This document shows positions 25,060-34,998 of a stretch of DNA of 64,000 nucleotides, one piece after another. Numbering within the stretch: position 1 is the first letter of the stretch; the number at the start of each line of letters is the position of its first letter. The position numbers and the translations under genes were made by a program. This DNA is from Paracoccaceae bacterium (GTDB taxonomy: Bacteria; Pseudomonadota; Alphaproteobacteria; Rhodobacterales; Rhodobacteraceae), in contig JAOTXT010000008.1 in NCBI GenBank assembly GCA_029862205.1, positions 25,042 through 89,041 on the forward strand, written 5' to 3'. The notes under the pieces are model-generated. The model was not told the origin of the DNA. It worked only from the letters and a program-made list of their open reading frames with translations, and searched no databases.

Positions 25060-25861
25060 GGCGGACCTTGGCCGAGACCCACTCGCTGACGACGACAGTC
25101 GCCAGAATGACAATGAAGATCATCGTCACCTGAGACCAGGCCAGCACGTTGAGCGAGGCCTGGAGCTGCAGCCCGATGCCTCCGGCGCCGACCAGGCCCA
25201 GGATGGTGGACTCGCGGATGTTGATGTCCCAGCGGAAGACGGAAATGCCTGCGAAGGCGGGCAGGATCTGCGGGACGATCGCATAATTGATGACTTGGGC
25301 GCCCGAGGCCCCGGTCGCGGTCACCGCCTCGACCTGGGTCTCTTCGATCTCCTCGATCGCCTCGTAGAGCAGCTTGGCGACAAAGCCGATCGAGCGCAGG
25401 CCGATGGCGACGATTCCGGCCATAACGCCCGGTCCGATGATCGAGACCAGCAACAATGCCCAGATCAGCGAATTGATCGAGCGTGAGGCAACAATGATGA
25501 AAAGCGCGATGGGCCGCGCGATGTAATAGCTGGGCGTGGTGTTCTGGGCAGCCAGAAAAGCCACCGGTATGGCGATGATGATCCCCATAAGCGTGCCCAG
25601 CGTCGCGATGTTCAGCGTGTCCCAGAGCGGCCACCAAAGCCGATCCATATACGACCAGGCGGGGGGCACCATCCGGCTGCCAATGTCGGCGGCCTGCTGG
25701 GGCGCGTCGCGGACGAAGTCCCATATGGTGTTCTCCGTCATGACTTCCCAGCAGAAGACGAACAGCGCGACCAGCCCCAGCCAACCGGCCCAGAGCGCAA
25801 GTCTTGCCTTGCCGGTTCGATGCGCCCAGGCGGGCTGTCCGTTCAGGGTCGAGACCGGCAT
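25046..25861 (-). CDS. phnE: Phosphonate ABC transporter permease PhnE (second)
   Basis: 271 aa with about six membrane helices. It has the binding-protein-dependent permease EAA region: EAIEEIEETQVEAVTATGASGAQVINYAIVPQILP. ATG 25861 overlaps the stop of the first permease (TGATG). With the partner permease it forms the membrane channel fed by PhnD and energised by PhnC. The ORF track start is 85 residues too long. Confidence 0.93.
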   Translation of the reverse strand: MPVSTLNGQPAWAHRTGKARLALWAGWLGLVALFVFCWEVMTENTIWDFVRDAPQQAADIGSRMVPPAWSYMDRLWWPLWDTLNIATLGTLMGIIIAIPVAFLAAQNTTPSYYIARPIALFIIVASRSINSLIWALLLVSIIGPGVMAGIVAIGLRSIGFVAKLLYEAIEEIEETQVEAVTATGASGAQVINYAIVPQILPAFAGISVFRWDINIRESTILGLVGAGGIGLQLQASLNVLAWSQVTMIFIVILATVVVSEWVSAKVRHAII

Positions 25862-26667
25862 CACTGCACCCACTTGCGCACATGGCTGGAGGAATATTCC
25901 GCCGCCATGACGATGACGATGATGATCAGAATGATCGCGCCGGCCGAGTCGTATTCGTAGCGATCGATCGCGGTGTTGAGCGTCGCCCCGATCCCGCCCG
26001 CGCCGACGATGCCGATTACAGCTGATTCGCGGAAGTTGATGTCGAGCCGGTAGAGCGACAGCCCGATCAGGCGCGGCATCACCTGGGGCTGGATCGCATA
26101 GTTGATCAACTGCCACCAGCTTGCGCCCGTGGCCCGGATCGCCTCGGCCTGGGCCTCGTCGATATCCTCGATATCCTCGGCCAAGAGCTTCGAGAGAAAG
26201 CCGATCGTCGCGAAGGAAAGCGTCAGGAACCCCGCGAACGGCCCGAAGCCGAACATCGCCACCAGCAGAATCGCGATGATGATCTCCTGCAGCGCGCGGC
26301 TAAGCGCAATGATCGCCCGGCAGACCAGGTAGACCACCGGGGGAGCAAGATTCCGCGCCGCGCCAATGCCGATCGGAACCGAGATCAGCACGCCCACAAC
26401 GGTCGAGGTCACGGTCATGGTCAGGCTCTCGATCAGCCCGATGCGGATGTCGTACCAGCGCGTGGTGAAGTCCGGTTGCAAAAAGCCCTGGATGAACCTC
26501 CAGCCCCGCTCGAGCCCCTCATAGACCCGGATCCAGTTGACCTCGACCGACCCGATGGCCAGCACCATATAGACCAGAGCGCCGCCATAGATCGCATAGC
26601 GCCACCGCGCGTCCCGGATCAGGATCGGAGGGCGTTTCCATTTCGTGGGATGGGCGGTCTCGGTCAT
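25861..26667 (-). CDS. phnE: Phosphonate ABC transporter permease PhnE (first)
   Basis: 268 aa with about six membrane helices. The EAA loop is EDIEDIDEAQAEAIRATGASWWQLINYAIQPQVMP, and a DINFRESAVIGIVGAGGIG segment near the C-terminus is typical of PhnE. ATG 26667 overlaps the end of phnC. The tandem unequal PhnE pair is a common alphaproteobacterial arrangement. Confidence 0.93.
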   Translation of the reverse strand: MTETAHPTKWKRPPILIRDARWRYAIYGGALVYMVLAIGSVEVNWIRVYEGLERGWRFIQGFLQPDFTTRWYDIRIGLIESLTMTVTSTVVGVLISVPIGIGAARNLAPPVVYLVCRAIIALSRALQEIIIAILLVAMFGFGPFAGFLTLSFATIGFLSKLLAEDIEDIDEAQAEAIRATGASWWQLINYAIQPQVMPRLIGLSLYRLDINFRESAVIGIVGAGGIGATLNTAIDRYEYDSAGAIILIIIVIVMAAEYSSSHVRKWVQ

Positions 26668-26668
26668 T

Positions 26669-27490
26669 TCAGACCAGCCCCGCCAAGCGCTCCTCGCGCT
26701 CGCGCGCGTCCTCCTCGTCATCCTCGGACGCGCCGCGGCGCATGGCGGTCCAGTCCTCCTCGCCGTAGATCCGGGTCAGAACCTTGTCGTCCAGCTCGGC
26801 GGGCGGGCCGTCGAAGACCACGACGCCCGCCTGCAAGCCGATGATCCGCTGGGTGAAACTTTGGGCCCGGATCCCATCATGGATGTTGATGATCGCCGGC
26901 AGGTTACGCTCCTGGCAGATCTCCAGGATCAGCCGCATGATCTGGCGCGAGGTCTTGGGGTCGAGCGACGCGGTGGGCTCGTCCACCAGCAGAAGTTCCG
27001 GGTCCTGCTCCAGTGCCCGGGCGATGCCGACCCGCTGGCGCTGTCCGCCCGACAACGCATCGGCGCGCTTGTCCGCGTGCTCGGTCAGGCCGACCCGCTC
27101 GAGCAACTGGAACGCCTTGGCCACATCCTCGCCCGGATAGCGGCGCAGGAAGCTGCGCCAGAAGGGCACGTAGCCGAGCCTGCCTGAGAGCACGTTCTCC
27201 ATCACCGTCAGGCGCTCGACCAGGGCATATTCCTGGAAGATCATGCCGATCCGCCGCCGCGCCTGGCGCAGCGCGCTGCGCGACAGCCCGGTGACATTCA
27301 GATCACGCAGGTGGACCGCTCCCGCCGAGGGCTCGACCAGCCGGTTGATGCAGCGGATGAGTGTCGATTTACCCGCGCCCGACGGACCGATCAGGCCCAC
27401 GACCTGACCCGCCGGCACCTCGAAGCTGACATCGGTCAGCGCCTTGTCGCCGGTCCGGTAGGTCTTGGATAATCCCTCGATCCGCAGCAC
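26669..27490 (-). CDS. phnC: Phosphonate ABC transporter ATP-binding protein PhnC
   Basis: 273 aa. Walker A is [17 protein letters not shown], the ABC signature is [15 protein letters not shown] and Walker B is [15 protein letters not shown]. The preferred start is GTG 27490 ([11 protein letters not shown]) after GGGGGG; the ORF track start adds 15 residues. There is an acidic/Arg-rich C-terminal tail ([14 protein letters not shown]) beyond the usual family end. It powers uptake of phosphonate or phosphite. Confidence 0.93.
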   Translation of the reverse strand: MLRIEGLSKTYRTGDKALTDVSFEVPAGQVVGLIGPSGAGKSTLIRCINRLVEPSAGAVHLRDLNVTGLSRSALRQARRRIGMIFQEYALVERLTVMENVLSGRLGYVPFWRSFLRRYPGEDVAKAFQLLERVGLTEHADKRADALSGGQRQRVGIARALEQDPELLLVDEPTASLDPKTSRQIMRLILEICQERNLPAIINIHDGIRAQSFTQRIIGLQAGVVVFDGPPAELDDKVLTRIYGEEDWTAMRRGASEDDEEDAREREERLAGLV

Positions 27491-27578
27491 GTCGCGGCCC
27501 CCCTGATATAGACCGAAAGCTGGCGCGGGCGGCAATCACCGCCCGCGTCTAGGTTTCACAAAATCCAGCCGAAGGCCG

Positions 27579-28529
27579 TCACTTGCAGTTGTAGGAGACG
27601 CCGTTCGCCTCGTCGATCTTGCGGATCACCGACCAGTGTTCCTGGAACGTAATCGGGATGAACTGCGCCTCGCCCGATTTCGAGAACTCCTCCTCCAGCG
27701 AGGTGCCTTCCCAGTTGAACGAGAAGAACGCATCCTGAATCTGCTGCTGCAGCTCGGGCTTGAGGTTGTAGACGATGCCGTAGCCGGTGGTCGGGAAAGT
27801 TTGCGACTTATACAGCGACACAACCTGCTCGGACTTCACCACGTCGCGGTCGATCATGCGCGCCAGCACCGAATTGGCGATCGAGGCGGCCGGATAGTCC
27901 TTGTTGGCGACGCCCAGGATCGAGTTGTCGTGTTTGCCCGAGAACACCGCCTCGAAGTCGCGGCCCGGGATCATGTCGAAATCCGCCTTCAGGATCGCCG
28001 AGGGCGCCTTGAAGCCAGAATTCGAGGTCTCGGAGGTGAAGGCCAGCGACTTGCCCTTGATGTCTTCGACCTTATCGATGCCCGAGCCCGGAAAGGTCAG
28101 GATCTCCATCTCGTAGCCGAACGACCCGTCGGCCGAGGCCATGATGGTGAACGGCCGGAACCCAGCGCAGGCGACCGCGATTGGGTTTGAGCCGGTATTG
28201 AAGCCCGCGATGTGCAGACGCCCCGCCCGCATCGCCTCGATCTGCGCCGCGTTCGACTGGACTGGGAAGAACTGCACCTTCTTGCCGGTCGCGGCCTCGA
28301 GATGCTCGAGGAAATCCGACCAGGCCTTGGCATAGACCGCCGGGTCCTCGACCGGCGTATAGGCGAAGATCAGGGTATCGGGATCGACCTGTTGGGCGGC
28401 ATCCGCCGGGATGTCGGCGATCAGATCGCCATCGGCGTCGGTGTAGCGGCTGTCCAGCTTGAACTCAGCCTTCGCGACACCGGCGAATGCAATCACCGCG
28501 GCAACCGCGGCCGTCATCAGGAATTTCAT
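27579..28529 (-). CDS. phnD: Phosphonate ABC transporter periplasmic binding protein PhnD
   Basis: 316 aa. It has a signal peptide (MKFLMTAAVAAVIAFAGVAKA). PhnD-type features are IFAYTPVEDPAVYAKAWSDF, QSNAAQIEAMRAGRLHIAGFN and TSETSNSGFKAP, lining the phosphonate pocket. ATG 28529 has AAGGGAGG upstream. It is first in the minus-strand operon phnD-phnC-phnE-phnE-HAD. No catabolic phn gene (C-P lyase, phnW, phnX) lies beside it. Confidence 0.94.
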   Translation of the reverse strand: MKFLMTAAVAAVIAFAGVAKAEFKLDSRYTDADGDLIADIPADAAQQVDPDTLIFAYTPVEDPAVYAKAWSDFLEHLEAATGKKVQFFPVQSNAAQIEAMRAGRLHIAGFNTGSNPIAVACAGFRPFTIMASADGSFGYEMEILTFPGSGIDKVEDIKGKSLAFTSETSNSGFKAPSAILKADFDMIPGRDFEAVFSGKHDNSILGVANKDYPAASIANSVLARMIDRDVVKSEQVVSLYKSQTFPTTGYGIVYNLKPELQQQIQDAFFSFNWEGTSLEEEFSKSGEAQFIPITFQEHWSVIRKIDEANGVSYNCK

Positions 28530-28776
28530 ATTTTCCTCCCTTGGAAAGCCGCAGCGAGCGCGGCCTCTAATGCCACGGACTGAGATGGCCCGGGTCACCG
28601 GAAATGCTACCCGATCGGCGGCTCGATTGAAAAGGGGCGGCGGTTGGATTGCCCGGCACGTCTCCCGGCCCGTGTTAAGGACTGATTGGACCCGCGCCCG
28701 CCATCGGCCGAGGCCGTTATTCTCGGAAACTTCGTGCAGCGGCTCGTTTCGCTCGACCGCCTTGCTTCGCTCGACC

Positions 28777-30324
28777 TCAGTGGCTGGTCCCTTCGGAGAA
28801 CGTGATTTTGTTCCAGATGTTGTATTTGCCCGAGGGTTTGCGCATCGGCAGCCGCCGGACTTCTTCGAGCGTCCTGGCGTCGTAGACGATCACCGCCCCA
28901 TCGTCCTCCCAGACCGAGACCAGGGCATGTTCGCCGTCGCGGTCAAATTCCACGTGCGCCACGGTCGCGCCCGGCTGCGGGCGCAGTGTCCTGACGATCT
29001 CCAGCGTCTGCTTGTCGATCACGTGCATCGCATCGCGGTTCGGGCCGAAGAAAACGTCCGACCAGAGATAGGGCGTGTTCTCGTGACTGCGCAGGAAAAA
29101 GCCAGGGCCCAGCGTCTCGATCCGGTCGGTGACTTGCCAATCCTCGATATCGATTACCGAGAGCACGCCCTCGCGCAGATGCGGGGTCGCCATAACGCGC
29201 TTGCCGTCGCGCAGCCAGCTGATGCCCGAGCCCAGATGCGGCATGCCCGGCAGCGGCAGGTCGGCGATCTCGCGGCCGACGTTCAGGTTCACGATGACGC
29301 CGCGCGCGCCGTCCCGGGCGGCGCCGACCAGATGCCGGTAGGCGGGATCAAAGAAGAAGTCGTCCAATGGCTCGGAGATCACGATTCGGCGCCGGGCGAA
29401 GAGCCCCTCGGACGAGGCGATCGCCTCGACCATGCCCTTCTCGCGGCTGTGGATGAAGCCCTCGTAGACCGGCTCGGCCTCTGGGTCGGTCGCGATCTCC
29501 CAGATCTCGGGCACGTCCTTCAGGGCCGCAATGAAACTGTCCCGCGTTGGCGCCTGGTAGACCGCCGAGACGCGCGAGGGCACACCCTCCTTGCCCACGA
29601 CCTCGAAGACCTTCTCGACGGTCAGATCGGCGGTCGAGAGGATGGTTAACGTGTTCGGCAGATAATTCGCCACCGCCAGATGCTTACCGTCCTTCGAGAT
29701 CGCGATGTTGCGGCTGTTGAGCCCGGCGCGTAGGCGCCCGACCTCGGCGAGGCTCCAAAGATCGTATTTCTGCACCCAGCCGTCCCGCGACATGATGAAG
29801 ACGAAACGGCCATCGGGCGTGAATTTCGGCCCGCCATGGACGGCGAAGGGCGTCGCGAAGCGATCCAGCACCTCGAACGTGTCGCCGTCGAGGACGCTCA
29901 CGTGGTGATCGCCAGTCTCGACGACCAGGAACAGGTTCAGCGGATCGGCGGAGAACACCGGCTGTGTCGCCGCGGCATAGTCCGGGTTCCACGAAAGGCT
30001 GGCCGTAATTTGCTCGGGGCCCCAGGGCGGCACCTCCGCGACCGGCGTCTTTAGATAGGCGGCGAGTTCCGCACGCGCGCCGGCGTCCAGCGCATCGGCG
30101 AAGCCGGGCATCTGCGTGGCCGCCCGGCCCTCGGCGATCACGGTGTCCAGCGCCGGCCCGCGCAGGCGCTTCAGCGTCTCGGGGATCAGGGCCGGGCCGG
30201 TCCCGCCCAAGCGGTCGGCGCCGTGGCAGGCGGCGCAATTCTCGGCATAGAGCGCCGCCGGATCGGCCAGTGCAGAGCCGCCGATCAAGAACGCGATGCT
30301 AGTTGAAATTATGAACCGGATCAT
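28777..30324 (-). CDS. nirN: Dihydro-heme d1 dehydrogenase NirN (cytochrome c / d1 beta-propeller)
   Basis: 515 aa. It has a signal peptide ([17 protein letters not shown]), an N-terminal heme c site [12 protein letters not shown] (about 30) and an eight-bladed NirS-like propeller that binds d1. In the known pathway NirN makes the last acrylate double bond of heme d1 in the periplasm. The start ATG (AAGGGGAAGAG upstream) lies inside the nirJ 3' end (26-bp overlap). It is the last gene of the nir operon. Confidence 0.93.
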   Translation of the reverse strand: MIRFIISTSIAFLIGGSALADPAALYAENCAACHGADRLGGTGPALIPETLKRLRGPALDTVIAEGRAATQMPGFADALDAGARAELAAYLKTPVAEVPPWGPEQITASLSWNPDYAAATQPVFSADPLNLFLVVETGDHHVSVLDGDTFEVLDRFATPFAVHGGPKFTPDGRFVFIMSRDGWVQKYDLWSLAEVGRLRAGLNSRNIAISKDGKHLAVANYLPNTLTILSTADLTVEKVFEVVGKEGVPSRVSAVYQAPTRDSFIAALKDVPEIWEIATDPEAEPVYEGFIHSREKGMVEAIASSEGLFARRRIVISEPLDDFFFDPAYRHLVGAARDGARGVIVNLNVGREIADLPLPGMPHLGSGISWLRDGKRVMATPHLREGVLSVIDIEDWQVTDRIETLGPGFFLRSHENTPYLWSDVFFGPNRDAMHVIDKQTLEIVRTLRPQPGATVAHVEFDRDGEHALVSVWEDDGAVIVYDARTLEEVRRLPMRKPSGKYNIWNKITFSEGTSH

Positions 30325-31513
30325 GGCTCTTCCCCTTGAAGGGACGCGTGGTCAGACGCGGTGCGTCGGCCTCGATCCCGATCTCCGCGTCCTCCATGTA
30401 GCAGGCTGGGTCTTCGGCCCAAGGGTCACCGGTCAGTTGCAGCGCCCGGATGCGGGTGTTGCCGCCACAGACCGCCTTGTAGGTGCAAGCCCCGCAGCGG
30501 CCCTTCAGCGGCCGCGGACGGAGGCGCAGCTGCTGCAGCATCGGGTCGTCCCCGGTCCAAAGTTCGGAGAACGCCGCCTCCTTGACGCTGCCGATCGTGT
30601 AGTCGGACCAGTAGGTGTCGGGATGCACCTTGCCCTGCGGGTCGATATTCGCGACGCCGACACCGGAGGAATTGCCGCCCCAAGCCTCGAGATGCGCCTC
30701 GAGATGCGCGACTTTCTCGGCCGGAAACCTGTCCTCGGCCCAGCGCAGGAAATAGACGGCATCGGCGTCGTTGTTGCCGGTGACGATCTCCAGCGGCAAC
30801 CCTTCGCTCGCGGCGATCCAGGCGCGGTCGATCAGCAGGTCCATCGCGCGGCGCGAGTGGTTCCAGCGGGCATCCTCGCCCCGGTGCTTGTCACCGCGTC
30901 CCGCATAGACCAGATGCGAGAGATAGAATTTGTCGATCCCCTCGCAGTCGCAGAGGTCCAGAAGCTCCGGCAGCTGGTGCTCGTTGTCGCGTGTGATGGT
31001 GAAACGCACGCCTACCTTGATGCCGCGCGCCTTGCAGGCGCGGATGCCAGCCAGCGCCTCGTCGAATGCCCCTTCGCGCCCGCGGAACCAGTCGTTGGTG
31101 GCGCCGATCCCGTCGAGGCTGATGCCCACATAGTCGAAACCGATCTTGGCCACCTGGTCCGCGGTCTCGCCGACGACCTGCGTTCCGTTGGTCGAGAGCG
31201 CCAGATACATGCCCATTCCCCGGGCGCGCTTGGCGATGTGGAAAAGGTCTGGCCGGGCCAGCGGCTCGCCGCCCGAGAGGATCAGGGCCGGTATCCCGAA
31301 GCGCCCCAGATCCTCGAGCGTCTCCATCGCCTGCTGGTTGGTCAATTCACCCGGAAAGGCCACATCGGCCGAGGTGGTGTAGCAATGGCGGCAGCGCAGG
31401 TTGCAACGCCGCGTCAGGTTCCAGATCACCACGGGCTTCACCGCCCCGTTTCCACGCTTGCGGACCGGGGTGGGTTCAACCAACTGGCGCATGTAGTGCG
31501 AAAGGCGGAACAT
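30299..31513 (-). CDS. nirJ: Heme d1 biosynthesis radical SAM protein NirJ
   Basis: 404 aa. The radical SAM cluster is [22 protein letters not shown]-like C-terminal Cys-rich region is [22 protein letters not shown]. NirJ removes the propionates of 12,18-didecarboxysiroheme with SAM chemistry. The chosen start is ATG 31513; the track uses a TTG one codon earlier. It is transcribed between nirH and nirN. Confidence 0.95.
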   Translation of the reverse strand: MFRLSHYMRQLVEPTPVRKRGNGAVKPVVIWNLTRRCNLRCRHCYTTSADVAFPGELTNQQAMETLEDLGRFGIPALILSGGEPLARPDLFHIAKRARGMGMYLALSTNGTQVVGETADQVAKIGFDYVGISLDGIGATNDWFRGREGAFDEALAGIRACKARGIKVGVRFTITRDNEHQLPELLDLCDCEGIDKFYLSHLVYAGRGDKHRGEDARWNHSRRAMDLLIDRAWIAASEGLPLEIVTGNNDADAVYFLRWAEDRFPAEKVAHLEAHLEAWGGNSSGVGVANIDPQGKVHPDTYWSDYTIGSVKEAAFSELWTGDDPMLQQLRLRPRPLKGRCGACTYKAVCGGNTRIRALQLTGDPWAEDPACYMEDAEIGIEADAPRLTTRPFKGKSHDPVHNFN

Positions 31514-31527
31514 CAACCTATCCCTTT

Positions 31528-32031
31528 TTAACCAATTGAATTCATTTCATTATGAGGTTTGATCCGCATCCCGGTCTTCTTCAGGATCCGGGTCGAGTAG
31601 AGAATGTCCGAGGCTCGGCAATCGGCCCCCAGCAGCACCGCGATCCGGCCGCGTTTCGCCTCGACCTCGTCCCGGTCCCCGCCATGGACCATGGCGAAGA
31701 GGTTGTAGGGCCAATCCGGCAAGGCGCGCGGGCGCAGGTAGCAATGCGAGACGAAGTCAAGCGCGCCCACCGCGGCGCCAAGTTCCCTGGCGCGGGCATC
31801 CGCCACGTCCCAGACCGTCATGCCGTTAGCGGTCATGCCCAGGGCATAGTGGTTGGGCGCGGCCGCGACCCGGCGAATGACGCCGCGATCCTGCATGGCG
31901 GAGAGCCGCGCAATCACCTCGCCCTCGCCCAGGCCCAGATCAGCGGCGATCTTGGCATAGGGCGCGGGGGTAAGCGGCAGCCCGGCTTGCGTCGCGGCGA
32001 TCAGCCGGCGGTCGGTCGGATCGAGCCTCAT
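31528..32031 (-). CDS. nirH: Siroheme decarboxylase subunit NirH (AsnC/Lrp-like)
   Basis: 167 aa with an Lrp-like fold but acting as an enzyme subunit: [27 protein letters not shown] is the NirH/NirL family pattern. With NirG and NirDL it decarboxylates siroheme to didecarboxysiroheme. ATG overlaps the nirG stop (ATGA). The assignment as H rather than G or L rests mainly on operon order. Confidence 0.88.
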   Translation of the reverse strand: MRLDPTDRRLIAATQAGLPLTPAPYAKIAADLGLGEGEVIARLSAMQDRGVIRRVAAAPNHYALGMTANGMTVWDVADARARELGAAVGALDFVSHCYLRPRALPDWPYNLFAMVHGGDRDEVEAKRGRIAVLLGADCRASDILYSTRILKKTGMRIKPHNEMNSIG

Positions 32032-32507
32032 GCGGCCACCCGGAAGCTGATGCAGAACTCATGCTGCTTCGGAAACCGGAAAACCGGCAGCCCGGTTTCG
32101 GCTTCGATCCGGTCAGCGGTCGCGGCGATCCCCCCGGGAGTTTCTGTCGCCAGCACGAACCACATGTTGAGCCGGTGGCTGCGCTGGTAGTTGTGCGCGA
32201 CCTCCGGGTGGGCGTTGACTTGTTCGGCCACCGCGTCGAAGCGCGCCTCGGGCACCGCCATCGCGCAGAGGCAGAAGGCGCCACCCAGTGCAGCCGCATC
32301 GAAGAAGGGCCCGAAACGGGTGAGGATGCGCGCATCCAGCAGGCGCTTCAGCCGGGCGATCAGCTCGGCCTCCTCCACGTTCAAGGCCGCCGCCGCCTCG
32401 GCATAGGGCCGGGGCGACAGAGGGAACCCGTCCTGCAGCGCGTTGATGATCGCCCTGTCGGTCGCGTCGATCCCGGCGGCGGGCATATGGCGGGCAGGGC
32501 CGGTCAT
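32028..32507 (-). CDS. nirG: Siroheme decarboxylase subunit NirG (AsnC/Lrp-like)
   Basis: 159 aa in the Lrp-like siroheme decarboxylase family (RLLDARILTRFGPFFDAAALGGAFCLCAMAVP, then HNYQRSHRLNMWFVLATET). ATG 32507 overlaps the nirDL stop (ATGA) and its own stop overlaps nirH, so the three are translationally coupled. Subunit identity follows from its position in the Paracoccus-type order. Confidence 0.88.
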   Translation of the reverse strand: MTGPARHMPAAGIDATDRAIINALQDGFPLSPRPYAEAAAALNVEEAELIARLKRLLDARILTRFGPFFDAAALGGAFCLCAMAVPEARFDAVAEQVNAHPEVAHNYQRSHRLNMWFVLATETPGGIAATADRIEAETGLPVFRFPKQHEFCISFRVAA

Positions 32508-33496
32508 GCCGCCGCCTCGGGCCGCGAAGCAACCATGGCACCGCGCTGCTTGAAGCACCGGGTCGAGAACAGGACACGTCGATTCAAGGTGCCGATCCCG
32601 GCGCCGCTTGCCGCGCTATCGAGCGTCTCGAGTCCCTCCTCCCGGCTACGCGCATGGATCATGCAGTAGAGGTTGAAGGGCCAGGCCCCGGCATCGGGGC
32701 GCCGCCGATAGCAGAGGGTGACACCGGGCTGGGCCGCCAGCCGCTTGCCGGCCGCGTCGACCTCCGCTTCCGGGATGTGCCAGACGACCATCGCATTGGC
32801 GGTCCAGCCGAGCGCGCGGTGGCGCAGGATCAAACCCAGCCGCGTGATGATCCCCGCGCCCACGAGAGCCTGGATGCGGGCGACAACGTGGGCTTCCTCA
32901 AGGCCCAACGCCCCGGCCATGGCCCGGTAGGGGAGCGCGGTCAGATCAAGGCCCTGGGTCAGATAGTCGAGAATGGCATCGTCGCCCAAGCGGAGCGCAT
33001 CCAGTTCCGCTTCCTCCGGCTCGCTCGATGCCTGCCGCGTGCCATCGAGCGAAAAGCCGAGGTCGATGTGGTAAGGCCTGACCAGCGGCAAATCAATCAC
33101 GCTGAGGCCCGTATTCAGGGCGATCCGAGTTAGCGCCGCCTGCACATGGGCACGGTCGGGGCCCGTCGCGACGAACCAGATGTTCCAGGCATCCTCGCGG
33201 GCATAGACATGGTTGACGCCAGGCTCGGCGGCGATCCGGCGCGCGGCGGCTTCCAATTCGCCCTCGGGCGCCGCGACCGCGGCCAAGGTGCTGGCGCCCG
33301 CGGTATTGGGCCTCAGCGTCGCGCCGACACGACTGAGCGCGCCCTCAGCGGCAAACCGCGCCAAGCGGTCGAGAACCTCGCCCTCCGATACGTTCAGCAT
33401 ATCGCCGATCCGGGCGAAAGGCCTGGGCTCCAACGGCAAATCCCGCTGCCAGCCGTCCAGCAGCCGCCGGTCGATCGTATCGAGCAGCATCGCCAT
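32504..33496 (-). CDS. nirDL: Fused siroheme decarboxylase subunit NirD-NirL
   Basis: 330 aa, twice the size of a single Nir decarboxylase subunit. The N-terminal half (RFAAEGALSRVGATLRPNTAGASTLAAVA, HVYAREDAWNIWFVATGPD) and the C-terminal half (ALVGAGIITRLGLILRHRALGWTANAMVVWHIP) each carry the family pattern, joined near residue 160. Such NirDL fusions are known in other denitrifiers. The start lies 3 nt after the nirF stop. Confidence 0.92.
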   Translation of the reverse strand: MAMLLDTIDRRLLDGWQRDLPLEPRPFARIGDMLNVSEGEVLDRLARFAAEGALSRVGATLRPNTAGASTLAAVAAPEGELEAAARRIAAEPGVNHVYAREDAWNIWFVATGPDRAHVQAALTRIALNTGLSVIDLPLVRPYHIDLGFSLDGTRQASSEPEEAELDALRLGDDAILDYLTQGLDLTALPYRAMAGALGLEEAHVVARIQALVGAGIITRLGLILRHRALGWTANAMVVWHIPEAEVDAAGKRLAAQPGVTLCYRRRPDAGAWPFNLYCMIHARSREEGLETLDSAASGAGIGTLNRRVLFSTRCFKQRGAMVASRPEAAA

Positions 33497-33499
33497 CGC

Positions 33500-34714
33500 T
33501 CAGAGCCCGATCCGGTGTGCCCGGGCGGTGAAGAAGATGCCCGAGGGATCCTGCGCGGCGATCTCCGCCTTCTTGGCGAAGGTGGCCGTGTCGTAGATGT
33601 CGATCCGCCCGGCATCGCGGACCGAGACCCAAAGCTCGTGCCCGCGCGGGGTGAATTCCATGTGCAGGGTGGCGGGCCCGGGTGTGAGGGTCGCCACGAT
33701 CTCGCCGGAAGGAGAGTCGATTACCTGCAAGGTATCGTTCAGTGGATGCGCGAAATTGACCCAGACCTGGCGGCCATCGGGCCGGGCGACCGCGAAGACG
33801 GGCTGGCCATGGGTGGCGGTGCGGCCGATCTCCGACAGGCTCGCGGCATCGACCCACAGGATTTCATGGCGCCCGATCGCCGGCAGCGCGAACCGGTCGC
33901 CTGCCAGCGCCCAGCCCTCCAGGTGCGGCATCTTATAGACCGGCAGCTTCTCCTCGCCCCGGCCATAGCCCGCCAGGATCTTCCTGGGCGTGGGCGGGTT
34001 TTGCCAAAGATCCAATGCCGTCAACCCATCCTCGCCGAACAGCCCGGCGATGTAGCGCCGTCCGTCCCCGGTGATCAGGGCGTCGTAGGGATTGGCGCCG
34101 ATCCCGGAGATACGCGTCATTCGTGGGACTTCGCCTTGCGAGAAATCGGCGATCCAGGTCTCGCCCGCATCCCAGAGCGAGAAGACGAACCGCCGCCCCG
34201 GTGCATCGACCAAACCCACGGTCTTGGACAGGCCACCGGGCCATTCGGCGGGAATGTCGGCGATCAAAACCAGCGTCTCGGCATCGAAGACACGCACCCC
34301 GCCCGGCTCGTAATTCGAGACCGCGACCAGGGTGCCATCGTCCGAAATCGCGCCGCCGATCGAGTTGCCGGCCTGCTGGACGCGGGCGGCCAAGTTCTGG
34401 GCCAGAATGTCGATCTTGCTGAGGCCCCCGTCGCGCCCGAAGATGAAGGCATAGCGCTGATCCGGCGAAAAGACGGCCGACGCGTGGGAGAGATCGCCCA
34501 AACCCTCGACCCGGCCAATCGCGGCGTATTCGGACTGGTCGACAATCAGGACCGACCCGCTTGCTCGTTCGACGACGATGCCCAGATCGCCCGTTCCCCG
34601 GAGTGACCGCTCGGACGCACCCTCGGCGATCCGGATCGGTGCGATCCCGGCGGCAAGACCGAGGCCTAGGCCCGCGACTATTCGGCGGCGCCGAGCAGAT
34701 ATTGGGCGATCCAT
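33500..34714 (-). CDS. nirF: Heme d1 biosynthesis protein NirF, probably Tat-exported
   Basis: 404 aa. The N-terminal ISARRRRIVAGLGLGLAAGIAP looks like a twin-arginine signal. The rest is a d1-type beta-propeller related to NirS/NirN (VFSPDQRYAFIFGRDGGLSKIDI) without heme c. NirF acts in the periplasm on a late heme d1 precursor. ATG 34714 (AAGGAG upstream) lies inside the nirC 3' end, a 37-bp overlap. The track ORF start is 92 residues too long. Confidence 0.92.
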   Translation of the reverse strand: MDRPISARRRRIVAGLGLGLAAGIAPIRIAEGASERSLRGTGDLGIVVERASGSVLIVDQSEYAAIGRVEGLGDLSHASAVFSPDQRYAFIFGRDGGLSKIDILAQNLAARVQQAGNSIGGAISDDGTLVAVSNYEPGGVRVFDAETLVLIADIPAEWPGGLSKTVGLVDAPGRRFVFSLWDAGETWIADFSQGEVPRMTRISGIGANPYDALITGDGRRYIAGLFGEDGLTALDLWQNPPTPRKILAGYGRGEEKLPVYKMPHLEGWALAGDRFALPAIGRHEILWVDAASLSEIGRTATHGQPVFAVARPDGRQVWVNFAHPLNDTLQVIDSPSGEIVATLTPGPATLHMEFTPRGHELWVSVRDAGRIDIYDTATFAKKAEIAAQDPSGIFFTARAHRIGL

Positions 34715-34998
34715 AGGGCTTCTCCTTCGCTCAAGAGCGGCCGCCAGGGCGGCATCGCTGTACCAGGCACGCCGTCGAGGATGATCTCGGCCAGGCCGTC
34801 TGGCTCCAGGCCGTCCAGACGCTCGGCGGTCAAGTCGCTGCCCAGGCCCCCTTTGAGGGTCATGCCGTGGCAGGACCCGCAATCGTGGCGCACCAGGCGC
34901 TCGAGTTCCGCGGCACGTGCCGGTCCGATCTCGCCCGCCAGGGCCGGGACCGCGGCGAGCACGGCGATCAGCACGGCACTTGCGCACCAATCAGGCAT
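34678..34998 (-). CDS. nirC: Cytochrome c NirC
   Basis: 106 aa. It has a signal peptide (CASAVLIAVLAAVPALAG), one heme site HDCGSCHGMTLKGG and a distal Met segment (GVPGTAMPPW). NirC is a periplasmic electron donor to NirS or to NirN during d1 maturation. ATG 34998 overlaps the nirE stop. The length and position fit Paracoccus-type nirC. Confidence 0.9.
   Translation of the reverse strand: MPDWCASAVLIAVLAAVPALAGEIGPARAAELERLVRHDCGSCHGMTLKGGLGSDLTAERLDGLEPDGLAEIILDGVPGTAMPPWRPLLSEGEALWIAQYLLGAAE

Noticed and set aside
30296-31531. A 411-aa plus-strand ORF opposite nirJ
   Set aside because: Antisense to a clear radical SAM gene; no recognisable domain.
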